In this document: one piece after another, positions 39,239 through 52,282 of the stretch
Position numbering within the stretch: the stretch's first letter is position 1
Layout of the letters: the number at the start of each line of letters is the position of its first letter
Assembly (NCBI RefSeq): GCF_030445035.2
Contig: NC_080698.1
Coordinates: forward strand, 7,550,038 to 7,614,037
Length of the DNA stretch: 64,000 bases
Source: Dasypus novemcinctus
Taxonomy: Eukaryota; Chordata; Mammalia; Cingulata; Dasypodidae
Direction: 5' to 3'
Position numbers and translations under genes: made by a program
The notes under the pieces: generated by a model
Databases searched by the model: none
Seen by the model: the letters and a program-made list of their open reading frames with translations, nothing else
What the model was told of the DNA's origin: nothing

Positions 39239-42200
39239 TTTGAAACACTACTGCTTTTGCATGTTGATCTTGTATCCCACCACTTTGCTGAATTCATTTA
39301 TTAGCTCCAGAAGCTTTGTTTAGATTTTTGTGGACTTTCTATATATATGATCCTGTTATCTGCAAATAGTGGAAGTTTTACTTCTTCCTTAATTTGGATG
39401 CCTTTTATTTCTTTTTCATACCTAACTGCTCTGGCTACAACTTCCAGCACAATGTTGAATAGCAGTGGGAATCCTTGTCTTGTTCCTGATCACAGGGAGA
39501 AAGCTGTCAGAATTTTACCATTGAGTGTAATATTTGTGGTGGCTTTTTATATGTGCCCTCTATCATGTTGAGGAAGTTTCCTATTTTTCTAAGTATTTTT
39601 AATCAAAAAAGGATGTTGGATTTTGTCAAATGTCTTTTCTGCATCAATGGAAATGATCATGTGTTGTTTTTATATCCCCCATTTTGTTAATGTAGTGTAT
39701 TATGTTAATTGATATTCTTATTCCTTGCATTCCTATGATAAAACTCCCTTGAATATGGTGTGTAATTCTTTTAATGTGCTGTTGGATTCATTTGCAAGTA
39801 TTTTGTTGAGGTTTTTTGCATCTATATTCATAAGAGAATTTGGTCTTCAATTTTTTTTTCTTGCAGTATCGTTATCTGACTTTGGTATTAAGGTGATATT
39901 GGCCTCATAGAATGAGTTAGATAGTGTTCCCTCCTACTCACTTTTTAAAAAGAGTTTGAGCAGGGTTAGTATTTATTCTTCTTGCAATATTTGGTAGAAT
40001 TCACCTGTGAAGTCATCTGGTCCTGGGTCTTTCTTCGTTGGGAGGCTTTTGATAACTGTTTCAATCTCTTTCCTTGTAAGTGGTCTGTTAAGATCTTCTG
40101 TTTCTTCTAGAGTCAGTGTATGTTATTCATGTGTTTCTAGGTTTCATCTAGGTGGTCTGATTTGTTGCCATACAGTTGTTCATAGTATTCTCTTATGATT
40201 CTTTTTATTCCTGTGGGGTTAGTAGTAATGTCCCCCCTCTCATTTCTGATTTTATTTATTTGCATCTTCTCCCTTTTTTTCTTTGCCAGTCTAGCTAAGG
40301 GTTTTTCAATTTCATTGATCTTTTCAGAGAAACAACTTTTGGTTTTGTTATTGTTTCCTATTGTTTTTTAATTGTCTATTTCATTTACTTCTGCTCTAAT
40401 CTTTATTTCTTTCCTACTGCTTGCTTTGGGTTGTATGCTGTTCTTTTTCTAGTTCCTCCGAGTGTGCAGTTAGGTCTTTGATTTTAGCTCTTTTTTCTTT
40501 TTTAATGTATGCATTTAGGGTTATAAATTTCCCTCTTAGTATTGCCTTCACTGCATCCCATAATTTTTTTATGTTGTGTTCTCATTTTAATTCTAGTGAA
40601 AATGTGATATTTTCTGATTTCCTTTGTAATTTCTTCTTTGACTCAAATGATTGTTCAAGAGTGTGTTATTTAACTTCCATATATATGTGGATTTTCCAGT
40701 CCCCTGCCTGTTATTTATTTCCAGCTTCATTCCATATGGTTAGAGAAGGTGGTTTGTATAATTCCAATCATTTTAAATTTATTGAGACTCGTTTTGTGGC
40801 CCAATATGTGATCTATACTGGAGAATGATCCATGTGCCCTTGAAAAGAATATGTATCTTCTTGTATTGAGGTGCAGTGTTCTGTATATGTCTGTTAGGTC
40901 TATTTCATTTATCATATTATTCAAGTTCTCTGTTTCCTCATTGATCTTCTGTCAGGATGTTCTATCTATTGATGAGAGTTCTGTATTGAGATCTTCAACT
41001 ATTATTTCTCCCTTAAGTTTGCCAGTGTTTGCCTCATGTATTTTGGGGCACTGTGGTTAGGTGCATAAATATTTGTGATTATTTATTCTTGATGGATTGA
41101 CCTTTTTATTAATATGTAATGTCTTTCTTTGTCTCGTGTAACAAGTTTTGACTTAAAATCTATTTTGTCCAACATTAGTATAGCTACTCCAGCTCTTTTT
41201 TGATTACTATTTGCATGGAATACTTTTTCCATCCATTCACTTTCAGCATATTTATGTCTTTGGGTCTAAGGAGAGTATCTTGTAAATATCACATAGTTGG
41301 ATCATGGTTTTTTATCCATTCTGCCAATCTGTAGCTTTTGATTGGGGAGTTTACTCTATTAACATTGTGTTATTACTGTAAAAGTAGTACCCACTTCAGC
41401 CAATTTTTCCTTTGGTTTTTATATGTCATATCTTTTTTTTCTTTCTTTCTTTTCCTTTATTGCAACCTCATTTTCTGTACAGTTGATCTTTTGCGATGTA
41501 TCTGATGAGCTCTTTCTCATTTCTGTTTTTGCATATTTTTAACTACTTTCTTTGTGGTTACTCTGGGGTTTGTATTACACAACCTACATCTATGACATAC
41601 TAATTTGAAAAGATACCAGCTTAGCTTAAATAGGATACACACTCTCTGCTTCCATATCCCTTTGTTTCCCCTCTTTGTGTTGTTTTTGTCCCACATTATC
41701 TCTTTATATTTTATATATCCTTTGTCAGGAAATATACTTTTTTCTTGTTCAATTGTATTCTGACTCTTATATTACTTAAAGAGTATAGTTGTATATAAGG
41801 ATATAGTAATATTGGTTTTGCATTTATTATTTTAGTTACCCTTACTGAAAATCTTCATATCTTTACTACTACTCCAAGCTACACTCTCCTGTCTTTTCCT
41901 TTGATCCTGAAGAGTTCCCTTTAATAATTCTTGTAGGGCATGTCTTCTGTTGAAGAACTCTCTCAGTCTGTTTATCTGCAAATACTTTAAACTCTCCCTC
42001 ATTTTTAAAGAACAGTTGTGCTGGAAAAAGAATTTGGGGCTGGCAGTTTTTTTCTTTCAGTACCTTAAATATATCATATCACTGCCCTCTCACTTCCATG
42101 GTTTCAGATGAGAAATTGACACTTGTGCTTATTGGAGACCATTTGTATGTGATGAATTGCTTTTTCTCTTGCTGCTTTCTGAATTCTCTATCTTTGGAAT

Positions 42201-43805
42201 TTGACATTTTGATTAGTATGTTTCTCAGAGTATGTCTATTCGGGTTTATCTGTTTGGAGTACCTTGTTCTTCCTTGACATGTATATTTCTTTCTTTCATA
42301 AGAGTTGGGAAATTTTCAGCAATTATTTCTTCAAATATTCTTTCTGCCCCCTTTCCCTTCTCTTCTCCCTGTAGGACATCCATGATGTGTGCTTCATGTT
42401 GTCACTCAAATCCCTGAGATGCTGCTCAATTTTTCCTATTCTTTTCTCTATCTGTATGATTTCAATTGCCCTGTCTCTTCTGGTTCTCTAATTCTTCCTT
42501 CTGTCTGTTCAAATCTACTGTTGTATGCCTCTAGTGTATATTTAATCTCCATTATTGTGCCTTTATTTAATCTCCATTATTGTGCCTTTCGTCCCCATAA
42601 TTTCTGTTATGTTTCTTTTTAAACTTTCAAAGTCTTCTTTATGCTCATACATTGTCTTCTTGATATCCTTTAGTTCTATATCCGTATTTTCCTTCATCTC
42701 CTTGAATTGATTTAGGAGATTTATTTAAGCTTCTTTGATTAGGTGTTCCAAATTCTGTGTCTTCTCTGAAGTTTTTATTTGTTTCCTTGACTGAACCATA
42801 TCTCCCTGTTTCTTAGTATGGCTTGTAATTTTTTGCTGATGTCTGGGCATCTGATTATTTTGATGCATTAATTCTGAAGGTCAGTTTCTCTCTCTTGCCT
42901 AGAGTTTCACTGTTGATTGGCTTTGTGTTAAGACTCTTCTTTGATGCTTGGTCCAACTTATTCTAGACCTTTAGGGTAGCCCACATCTAAAAGTTTATAT
43001 TTTTCTTAACTTTTATGCACTTAATTCTTTACCTGGATGTGTAGTACTGTTTTTAAGATTGCCCTTTTGTGTGCAATTGTTTCACCTCCAGGAGAAAGTT
43101 TCCATACTTCTGTTCCTTCTCTGGGAATATTGATCTGTTCTGTTTGTAATTGTGCAGAATTTTCTCCCTAGCTCCTATGATTTGTTTAAATTCTCTCCTT
43201 CACTCAGTTTCCCCTTCTCATTCCACTTGTCAATTCTGGGAAACATCCTGTTTTACAGTAGGTTAGTTTGCCACGTATTTTTCCTTGAGGTATATTTCTG
43301 CCTCTGGTTCTTCCAGAAAGGACTGTTTTGTGTTTAGTTGGTCTACCAACAAAGACTGGGTTGAGTGTGTGCCCCTCCTGCCAACAGTTCTGCCATGGTC
43401 TTTTTTTTTTTTACCTGGAGGCACTTTAGTATATGGCACTCCTCAGTCACTTGTGTACCCACAAGTGGGTCTGGGTCCCTGTGCCTGGATATGCATGTGA
43501 TTCTAATTCCCTGCTGTGAGTGGCTCTATGATCTGCATCTGCAGCAAGAGACATGCACTGTGCTGCTGCTGTACAGGTCCCAAAGTGTGCATAACTAAAT
43601 GAGGGAGAGAGGTCAGTATTGCAAATCTCTCACCTGATTTTGATGTTTTTCTTTTATCTTACTTTGTTTCAGCATTCAGGAGCCTTTCTCTAGTATTATA
43701 GAAATACTCTGAGGTTCCAAACAGGTAGGATTTGTTGTTTTTATTAGTTGATTCTAATGGGAGACTTTCCCGAGGCATGTCTTACGTAACCATGTTGATG
43801 ACATC

Positions 43806-44066
43806 ACTTTTTGTTTTGTATTATTTCTTACAATTCAATGTGAATCTACAGTTATCTCAAAATTTTCAAAATTAATAAAAAATGAACATACCCAATCATA
43901 AAGCTTTAATTAGAAGTTTTGTATACATACAATATTGCTTTACCCAATCTTAACCCAAGAATCTTGACTTTAAAAACAAGTATGGTCAATCTGTTATAAG
44001 AATATAGCAATTTATTATTATGAAAGCAAGTTATTTTCATTGTGGAAAAAACAAGAAAATATAGAT
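43806..44066. other. Unassigned AT-rich DNA
   Basis: No open frame, repeat or RNA gene recognised between the L1 5' end and the next SINE. Confidence 0.5.
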
Positions 44067-44422
44067 AAGCAGGAAGCTAATGTGACTCAAGCAGCTGGGC
44101 TCACACCTACCACCTGGGAGGTCCTGGGTTTGGTTCCTGGTGCCTCCTAAAGAAGATGAGCAAGACAGCAAGCTGATGTGATGGGCTGGTGTGGCAAGCT
44201 GATGCAACAAGGTGACACAGTGAGATGATGCAACCAAGAGACACAGCAAGGAGACACAGTGAGAGACACAACAAACAGGGAGCAAAGGTGGCTCAAGTGA
44301 TTAGGTGCCTTCCTCCAACATGCGAGGCCCCAGGTTTGGTTCCTGTGCTCCTAAAAAGATGAGCAGACAGTGAGTGCAAACAACGAGGGAGGGAGAAATA
44401 AACAAATCTTTTTAAAAAAGAG
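44067..44422 (+). mobile_element. DAS-related dimeric SINE
   Basis: Heads at about 44070 and 44277 ('gggagcaaaggtggctcaag'). TSD agaaaatatagat is at 44054-44066 and 44423-44435. Confidence 0.93.
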
Positions 44423-44435
44423 AGAAAATATAGAT

Positions 44436-45180
44436 CAGCAAAAAAGAAGGCATAAACCTCATTTTTTCATAATTGGACACATTTTTTGAGCCCACTTTGT
44501 CATATAACAATATATCCTCTCAACAAATATAATTCTTAAAATTTAAAGACTAAAAACAACCAACATCAAATTCAAATTTACCATCTTTTCTAGTCATCTT
44601 TAGATAAAACTTATCCAATCTTTGCTTTTCCCAAAACTTATTAGAATGCTGTTTATGAAGTCATTCTAAATTCTCTGCCTGAAGAAGAAATATCTTTCAT
44701 TGCAGTCTGAACTCAGTGTCCAAGTTCTATACCTCAAGCTAGGTCCAAGGAATATTTTCTCACAATCTCTGCTGTTTTCTTTCCCTGTGGTTGGTGAATT
44801 CAGCCTGATAGCAGCCATTTTTTTAAAAAAACATCCTTGCTTTGTTTATTCAGCTCCTGGAACCATATTGAAAGTTATGAAATAATCTTTTCATGGGCAG
44901 CTGAACATATTGACCAATAATTACAATAGAGTATGTTAAGTATCCTAAATAAATGATATATTAGATGTCTTTGGAAACTCAATTTCCAACAACTATTAAG
45001 ATTTAACATATCCTCTGATCTTTCACTTCCCCTGCTAGCAATGTGTTCTCTATAGATATCCTTTAAGAAAGCATGCCTAGTATGTCAAAATACATAAATA
45101 TAAGGAGGTCCTCTGCAGGAATCTTTTGTAATAGCAAAAAAACAAAAAAGCAAAAAAAAAAAAAACCCACATAAATTTCC
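44436..45180. other. Unassigned AT-rich intergenic DNA
   Basis: Nothing recognisable except A-runs at 45137-45170. No credible coding frame. Confidence 0.45.
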
Positions 45181-46325
45181 ATCAATAAGGCACCGGAATA
45201 TCTTCATAACCATGGGGCAGAGAATGATTTCTTAAACAAGCTGCAAAAAGCCCTGATCACAAAGGAAAAGATTAACAAATGTGACTACCTTTAAATTAAG
45301 AACTTCAGCTTATCAAAAGACACCATACCTTTTTGCAGATGACATCATCATGTGTTTAGAAAATTCCCCCAAAAATCCACAACAAAGCTACTAGAGTTAA
45401 TTAAGCAAAGTGGTGGGGTACAAGTCAACCAGCAAAAATCAATAAATGGAGACAGAGAGAGAAAGACTGAGAAAAAGGAAGCTGCCATTTTGAACCTGCC
45501 ATGTGAGAGAAATGAGAAAGTAGAGAGAGGACTTCACATTCACCTACAGCTGCAGAAAGGCAGAGAAGCCCCAAGAGACTGAGAGGGGCCCTGGAATCTA
45601 GAACCAGCAGAGCTCAGAGGCATGGAAAGAGGCCCTTGAGGGGCTGGGCCCACGAGCAGCTCAGGGTTGAAGAGAGAGCCATATGCCTAAAAGCCCACAG
45701 CCGAAAGAGAGAGCCATATGCCTAAAAGCCCACAGCCAAACTTGGGAAGAAAGTGGAGTAATTGAGACTGAGAGATGACCCAGAAAGAGACAAGCCTTAT
45801 GCCTGGTTGCCCACAGCTGAGTTCTGGGAGGCAGTAGATTTTAAAAGGGATGTCAGGGACCTCAGCAGAGATCAGCCACCATCTTGCTTTGCCACGTGGC
45901 AGGAACCCAGGATCACCAGTAGCTGACTTTAGTGAGAAAGCATCTCTGCGTATGCCTTGATTTGGACATTTCATGGCCTCAGAACTGGAAGCTTTTATCC
46001 TAAATAAAGTCCCCATTATAAAAGAAAAAAATTAATGGTGTTTCTGTACATCACTGTTATTCAACACTGTCCTGGAAGTTCTAGCCAGAGCAATAAGGCA
46101 AGAGAAAGAAATAAAAATCATCCAAATTGGAAAAGAAGAATGAAAATTTTCCTATTTACAGATGACATGATCCTATATATAAAATACCCCAAGGAATCCA
46201 CAAGAAAGTTACTAGAATTAGTAAACAATTTCAGAAAAGTTGTAGCATACTAGATAAACATGCAGAAGTTAGTTGGGTTTCCATACACTAGTAATGAACA
46301 ATCTGAAAAGGGAATCAAGGAAAAA
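45181..46325 (+). mobile_element. L1 sense ORF2 relic
   Basis: Pieces match the reverse-transcriptase region: 'ttttgcagatgacatcatca' near 45331 and 'ttacagatgacatgatccta' near 46155. The break is an LTR-derived retrocopy at 45450-46030. Confidence 0.75.
45450..46030 (+). mobile_element. LTR-derived fossil ending in an A-tail (probable L1-mobilised retrocopy)
   Basis: The body resembles the MaLR-type LTRs at 21059 and 23252 in its last 150 bp ('gccttgatttggacattt', AATAAA at about 46002). It stops about 15 nt past AATAAA in an A-run instead of the LTR terminus. Flanks aataaatgg and aattaatgg look like a TSD. A 35-bp tandem duplication lies at about 45671-45740. Confidence 0.55.
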
Positions 46326-47266
46326 ATTCCTGACTTCCAGCCCAACAAGATGGCCACATAAGACAATCCAGGGTGCTATCCCCACACAGAATCTTTGAAC
46401 AACTAGCAAAAACTGGCAGAACCGTATTTCTCAAAATTCCAGAAAACCATAAAAGAGTTGCAATAGCTGGGCAAGTTCAGGAATAAGCAGTGGGAACAAT
46501 GGAGTCCTTGCTAGCCTCTTCCTTCCTCCCCAGCTCATGTCCAAGGACAAGGAGAGAGTTCTGAAAGCTGCAAGAGAAAAGCAGTATGTACAAAGGAAGC
46601 CCAATAAAACTAAGTGCTGATTTCTCATCAGAAATCATGGAGGCAAGAAGGCAGTGGGACAAACTATTTAAAGTGCTAAAATCAAACAATTGCCAACCAA
46701 GAATTTTTATCTGATAAGACAGTCTTTCAAAACTGAGGGAGAGACTAAGACTTTCCCAAATGAACAAAAACTGAGGGAGTTCTTTAGCACTAGAGCTGCC
46801 CTACAAGCAATGCTAAAGGGAGTTCTTCAGACTGAAAGGAAAGGACATTAGATAGTGGATCAAAGTGTCATAAAGAAAGAAAGACCCCCAGTAAAAGTAA
46901 TGATATGGAAACCTATAAATGCCAGTTCTACTATATTGTATTTCTTGTTATGTAACTCCATTTTTTACTTCTTATAGGTTCTAAATGCAAATGCATGAAA
47001 AGTAATGATAAATCAATGGTTTGGAATATAAAATATATAAAGACATAATTTGTAACAAGTACAACCAAAAGGTAGGGGAGATGGGTTATAGGAGAAGTGT
47101 ATGTATATGCTATTAAAATTAAGTTGCTGTGAAATCAAACATGATTGTTACAGATTTAGGGATGTTAAACTTTGGCCTACAGTAACCACAAAGAAAATAT
47201 ATGAAAATTACATACAGAAAGAAATGAGAAGGGACTCAAAAGGGTACAATGCAAAAAAATCAAATA

Positions 47267-47767
47267 AAGGGAAGCAGCTGTGGTTCAAGTGATAGAGCTA
47301 CCACCTACCAGAAAAAGAGAAAGCATGCCCATGTGGTGAGCCAGTGCCTGCATGAGTGCCTGCATGATGAGCCAGTGCCTGCATGAGTGCCTGCATGATG
47401 AGCCAGTGCCTGCATGAGTGTCCACATGGTGAGTGCAAGTGCTCACATGGTGAGCCAGTGCCTGCACACGTACCTGTGCAAGTGCCCACATGGTGAGCCA
47501 GTGCCCCTGCAAGTGAGTCACGCGGCAGGATGATGACACATCAAAAGAGAGACAAGGGGAGAGTCAAGGTGAAGCACAACAGAAACCAAGAACTGAAGTG
47601 GTGCAATTGACATGGAAGCTCTCTCCACATCAGAGGTCCCCAGGATTGAATCCTGGTGAATCCTAGAGGAGAAAAAATGAGAAGAGAAGACAACACAGAC
47701 AGCAAATACATCAGGGCAGGAAGAGGGGAGGAGGGAAAAATAAATAGATAAATCTTTAAAAAAAAAG
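47267..47767 (+). mobile_element. Dimeric SINE with internal variable repeat, copy 2
   Basis: Head gggaagcagctgtggttcaag, then about eight units of 'gagccagtgcctgcatgagt' type (47336-47515), then a link and a second head-like module (ggattgaatcctgg) and A-tail. TSD aaatcaaata is at 47257-47266 and 47768-47777. Confidence 0.9.
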
Positions 47768-48112
47768 AAATCAAATATGAAAGTAGGCATGAACAGAAGA
47801 ATTGAGGGACAAGAAAGTTACAAGACTTAGAAAATAGCAAAATGGCAGAAGAAAATCCTGTATTATCAGTAGTCATTTCAAATGTAAATGGACTAAATTC
47901 TTCAGTCCAAAGGCAAAGATTAGCAGAATGGATTAAAAAGCATGACCAATGTATTTGCTATTCTTAAGAAACTTATCTTAAATTCAAAGACACAAGTAGT
48001 TTACAAGTGCAAGTATGGATAAGATATCTATACCATGCAATAATAACCAAAAGAGAGCTGGGCTGGCTATCATAATATCAGGTCACATAGACTTCAAGTC
48101 AAAAACTGTTAC

Positions 48113-48260
48113 GAGGGAGTGGATATGGTTCAAGCAGTTGGGTGCTCACCTCCCACATGGGAGGTCCCAAGTTTGGTTCCTGGTGCCTCCCAAAATAACA
48201 AAAGCAGACAATGAGCAAACAATGAGCAAAAACAATGAGTAGGCAATGAGTGGGAAAAAA
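48113..48260 (+). mobile_element. Short DAS-related SINE
   Basis: Head gggagtggatatggttcaag with a short body of 'gagcaaacaat' units and an A-tail. Flanks 'aaaactgttac' and 'aaaccctgttac' suggest a TSD. Confidence 0.85.
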
Positions 48261-48462
48261 AACAAACCCTGTTACAAGGGACAAAATAAAGGTCATTATA
48301 TATTGATAAAGGGGTCAATTTAACAGAAAGAGATAACAAATACAAATATATATGTACCTAGTGGCAGAACTGCAAAATACATGAAGCAAATATTGACAAA
48401 TTTGAAGGGAAAAATAGAAAGTTCTAAATTAGTAGTAGGCAATTTCAATATACTGTCTAGAC

Positions 48463-48644
48463 CAGGGATTCTTAACATTTTTTTTGTTCCACAGACTCCT
48501 TTGCCAGTCAGGTGAAAATCACACTATACTCTGTATTATTTAATAAATATATCACACCCACACCCACACGTCCCCACAAAAATAATGTTTTGTTTTGTCT
48601 TTTATTTCAATTCAAGCTCATGGACCCCTTGTTAAGAACCCCTG
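48463..48644. mobile_element. hAT-type miniature DNA transposon, copy 2
   Basis: Inverted ends CAGGGATTCTTAAC and GTTAAGAACCCCTG, with an 8-bp TSD gtctagac (48455-48462) and atctagac (48645-48652). The ends match copy 1 at 23938. A (CACACCC)n-like run lies at 48553-48575. Confidence 0.9.
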
Positions 48645-50021
48645 ATCTAGACAGAAGATTACTAAAGAAATAGAACACTTGACCAACTAGATCTAAAAGG
48701 CATATATAGAACACTTCGCCCAACGGCAGCAGAATACCTGTTCTTCTCTAGTATAAATGGATCTTTCTTCAGGATAAACCATATGTTAAGTCATAATACT
48801 AGTCTCAATAAGTTCAAGAATGCTGAAATCATGTAATGTGTCATTTCCAATCACAGTGGTATGAAGCTAGAAATCAATAACAGAAGGAAAACTGGAAAAT
48901 TCACAAATAATGTGGAGGTTAAATAATGTACTCTTAAACCAGTGGATCAAAGAAGAAATCACAAGGGAAATTAGGAAACATCTTAAGGTGAATGAAAATG
49001 AAAACACAACATATCAAAACATATGGGATGCAGCAAAGGCAGTGCCTTGAGGGAAATTTATAGCTTTAAATTCTTACATTAAAAAGAGAGAGATCTCAAA
49101 TCAGAGTCCTAGCCTCAAAACTGGAGGATCTAAAAAAGAAGAGCAAACTATACACAAAGTGAGCAGAAGGAAGGGAAGAACAAAGATTAGAAAGAAGGTA
49201 AATTAAATAAAGAATAAAGAAACAATAGTGAGAATCAACAAAACCAAAAGCTGGCTCATCCATGTTGTAGCATGTACCAGCATTTTACTTCTTATTATGG
49301 CTGAATAATATTCCATTGTGTGGGCATACTACCTATTGTTTATCCATTCATTTGTTGATGGACACTTCAGTTACTTTCACGTTTTGGATATTATGAATAA
49401 CCCTGAAATGAACATTGGTGTACAAATATCTGTCCTAGCTTCTGATTTCATTTCTAAGAGTGCAATTGCCAGGTTGTATGGTAATTCTTTGTCTACATTT
49501 CTGAGGAACCACCAAACTGTTTTTCATGGTAGCTTCACCATTTTACATTCCCACCGACAATGTACAAGGGTTCCTGTTCTCCACATTCTCACCAACATTT
49601 ATTTTCAGGTTTTTTTTTTTTAAATAATAGCCATCCCAGTGGATGTGAATAGTATCTAATTATAGTTTTTATTTAAATTTCTTAAATGGCTAATGATGTT
49701 GAGCATCTTTTTTGTGTGCATATTGGCTATTTGTATATCTTCTTTACAGAATTGGCTATTCAAACCCTGGCTTAATTTTAAATTGGGTGATTTGGCTTTT
49801 GTTTTTGAGTTTTATGACTTCCTTATATATTCTGGATATTAAATGTTTATCTGATGTATGTTTTCTGAATAAACTCTTCCATTCTTTAGGTTATATTTTC
49901 TCTTTCTTGATAATTTTTCTTGTCTCACAAAAGTTTTTAATTTTGATGATGTCCAATTATCTGTTGTTTCTTGGGTGCTTGCGTTTTTGTTGGAAAGTCT
50001 AAGAATCTGTATTCCCCTGTT

Positions 50022-50448
50022 TTTTTGTTTGTTTTTTAATTAATAAATTTTTAAATTTATTTCTCTCCTCTCCCCGCCCCCCTAGTTGTCTGCTCTCTGT
50101 GTCCATTCCCTGTGTATTCTGTGTCCACTTATATTCTTGTCAGTGGCCCCGGGAATCTGTGTCTCTTTTTGTTGTGTCATCTTGCTCCATCAGCTCTCCG
50201 TGTGTGTGGCGCCCTTCCTGGGCAGGCTGCACTTTTTTAGTGCTGGGCTGCTCTCCTTACTGGGTGCACTCCTTGCATGTGGGGTTTCCCTACACAGGAG
50301 ACACCCCTGCGTGGCATGGCACTCCTTGTGCTCATCAGCACTATGCGTGGGCCAGCTCAGCACACGGGTCATGAGGCCCTGGGTTTGAACCCTGGACCTC
50401 CCATGTGGTAGGCGGATACTCTATCAGTTGAGCCAAATCCACTTCCCT
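50022..50448 (-). mobile_element. DAS-type SINE
   Basis: Head complement ends 'ccaaatccacttccc' near 50447. Near-matching flanks tcccctgtttt and tcccctatgtttt. Confidence 0.92.
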
Positions 50449-51704
50449 CCCCTATGTTTTAATGAAGTCAAATTTATATATTTTTTACTGGTGTTGTTTG
50501 TGCTTTGGTGTAAAAGGCAAAAATTCATAGCCTACTACAAATTCCTAAAGACAGTTCCCTAATTTCTGTAAGAGTTTTAATTATTAGTACTTGTATTTAG
50601 GTCATTGATCCATTCCTAATTCATTTTTCACATGGGGAGAGGTGGTGTCCAAATTTGTTGTTTTGCATTTGGATTTCCAATTTTCCCAGCGTTATTGGTT
50701 GAAGAGACTATTCCTTCCCCCACTGAATGGATTTAGGACCCTTGTCTAAATCAACTGGCCATATATGTGTAGATTTATCTCTGGACTGTCAATTCTATTC
50801 CATTGGTCTATATGTCCATCCTTAAGCCAATGCCACACTGTTGTTGTTTTTTTATTACTGTAGCTTTGTAGTTGTTTTGATATCAGGAAGTGTGAGTCCT
50901 TCAACTTTGTTCTTCTTTTTCAAGATTTTAAATATTTAAGACCCCTTGAAATTCCATATGAATTTGAAAATCAGCTTTTCCATTTTTACCAAAAAAAAAA
51001 TGCTGCTGGAATTTTGATAGGGAGTGCTTTGAATTTGTAGATAACTTAGGCAGTATTAACATCTTAACAATATTAAGTCTTCCAATCCATTGACAGAGGA
51101 TGTCTTTACACTTTATATAGGTCCTCTTTAATTTCTATCAGCAATGTTTTGTAGTTTTCAGTATAAGTGCCTTTCATCAACTTAGTTAAACTTATACATA
51201 AGTAGTTTATTCTTTAAGATGCTATTGTATATGGAATTGTTTTCTTGATTTTCTTTTCAGATTTTTCATTACTGGTGTATAAAAACCCAACTAATTTCTG
51301 TGTGTTTATCTTGTATCTTGCACCTTTGCTGAAATTATTTATTAGTCACAGTAACTTTTGGGGGGATTCTTTGGGGTATTCTATATATAGGATTATGTCA
51401 TCTGCAGACATAGGCAATTTTAATTCTTCTTTTCAAATTTGGATAACTTTTATTTCTCTTGACTTATTGCTCTGACTAGAACTTCAAAGACCATGTTGAG
51501 TAACAGTGGTGACAGCAGAATTCCCACTATCATGTTGAGAAAGTCCATTCTATTTCTAGATTTCTGAGTGTTTTTATCATGAAAGGATGTAGGATTTTGT
51601 CAAATGTCTTTTCTGCATCAATTGAGATTATCATATTGGTTTTTCTTTCATTCTATTAATATGGCTTATTACATTGATTGCTCTTCTTATGTTTAACCAT
51701 CCTT

Positions 51705-52164
51705 TTTTTTCCCTAAAGACTTATTTATTTATTTTCCCCCCTTCCCCTATTCCCACCCTGCTGCTTTTGCTGTCTGTGTTGTCTTCTCTTCTAATTTTCT
51801 CTCCTCTAGGATTCACCAGGATTCAATCTTGGAGACCTCTGATGGGGAGAGAGGTTCCCTGTCAATTGTGCCACCTCAGTTCCTGATTTCTGCTGCACTT
51901 CACCTTAACTCTCCCCTTGTCTCTCTTTTGATGCGTCATCATCTTGCTACATGACTCACTTGCACGGGGCACTGGCTCACCATGCAGGCACTCGCACAGA
52001 CACTTGTGCAGGCACTGGCTTACCACGTGGGCACTCAGTGGGCATGGGCTTGCTGTACGGGTATGCTTTCTCTTTTTTTTCACCAGGAGGCCACAGGGAT
52101 TGAACCCAAATTCTCCTATATGGTAGGCAGAAGCTCTATCACTTGAGCCACATCTACTTCCCTA
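51705..52164 (-). mobile_element. Dimeric SINE with internal variable repeat, copy 3
   Basis: Same layout as 8473 and 47267, with fewer 'ggcactggctcaccat' units. Perfect 13-bp TSD tttaaccatcctt at 51692-51704 and 52165-52177. Confidence 0.94.
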
Positions 52165-52259
52165 TTTAACCATCCTTGCATTCCTATAAATCCCACTTGG
52201 TCATGGTGTATAATCATGTTAATATACTGTTGGATTTGGATTTGGTTTGCCAGTATCTT

Positions 52260-52282
52260 CTTTTTTTTTTTTTTTTTTTTTT
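52260..52282. repeat. Poly(T) run
   Basis: About 22 T residues flanked by two copies of 'ttgccagtatcttct'/'ttgccagtattttct', so a possible A-tail-only insertion with a TSD. Confidence 0.7.

Larger units (their letters stand above)
30583..43805 (-). mobile_element. Near full-length antisense L1, opened by four insertions
   Basis: A poly(T) at 30583-30593 marks the 3' end; the 3' UTR runs to about 31400. ORF2 runs backwards through 31400-32199, 37650-38170 and 39240 to about 41500. ORF1 lies near 41900-42800 and a 5' UTR reaches about 43800 ('aaccatgttgatgacatcac'). Removing the insertions leaves about 6.6 kb, a normal L1 length. ORF2 and ORF1 frames are broken in many places. A 25-bp tandem duplication, 'tttaatctccattattgtgc' type, lies at 42537-42588. 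Confidence 0.82.
46326..49257 (+). mobile_element. L1 sense copy, ORF1 to early ORF2, interrupted
   Basis: 46326-46400 resembles an L1 5' end ('aacaagatggccacataaga'). 46540-46860 matches ORF1's C-terminal part. 47860-48000 and 48650-49250 match the ORF2 endonuclease and following region ('caaatgtaaatggactaaat', 'atcaacaaaaccaaaagctg'). Insertions at 47267, 48113 and 48463. Confidence 0.78.

Noticed and set aside
47336-47515. CRISPR-like array
   Set aside because: Direct repeats have no spacers and sit inside a SINE; the genome is mammalian.
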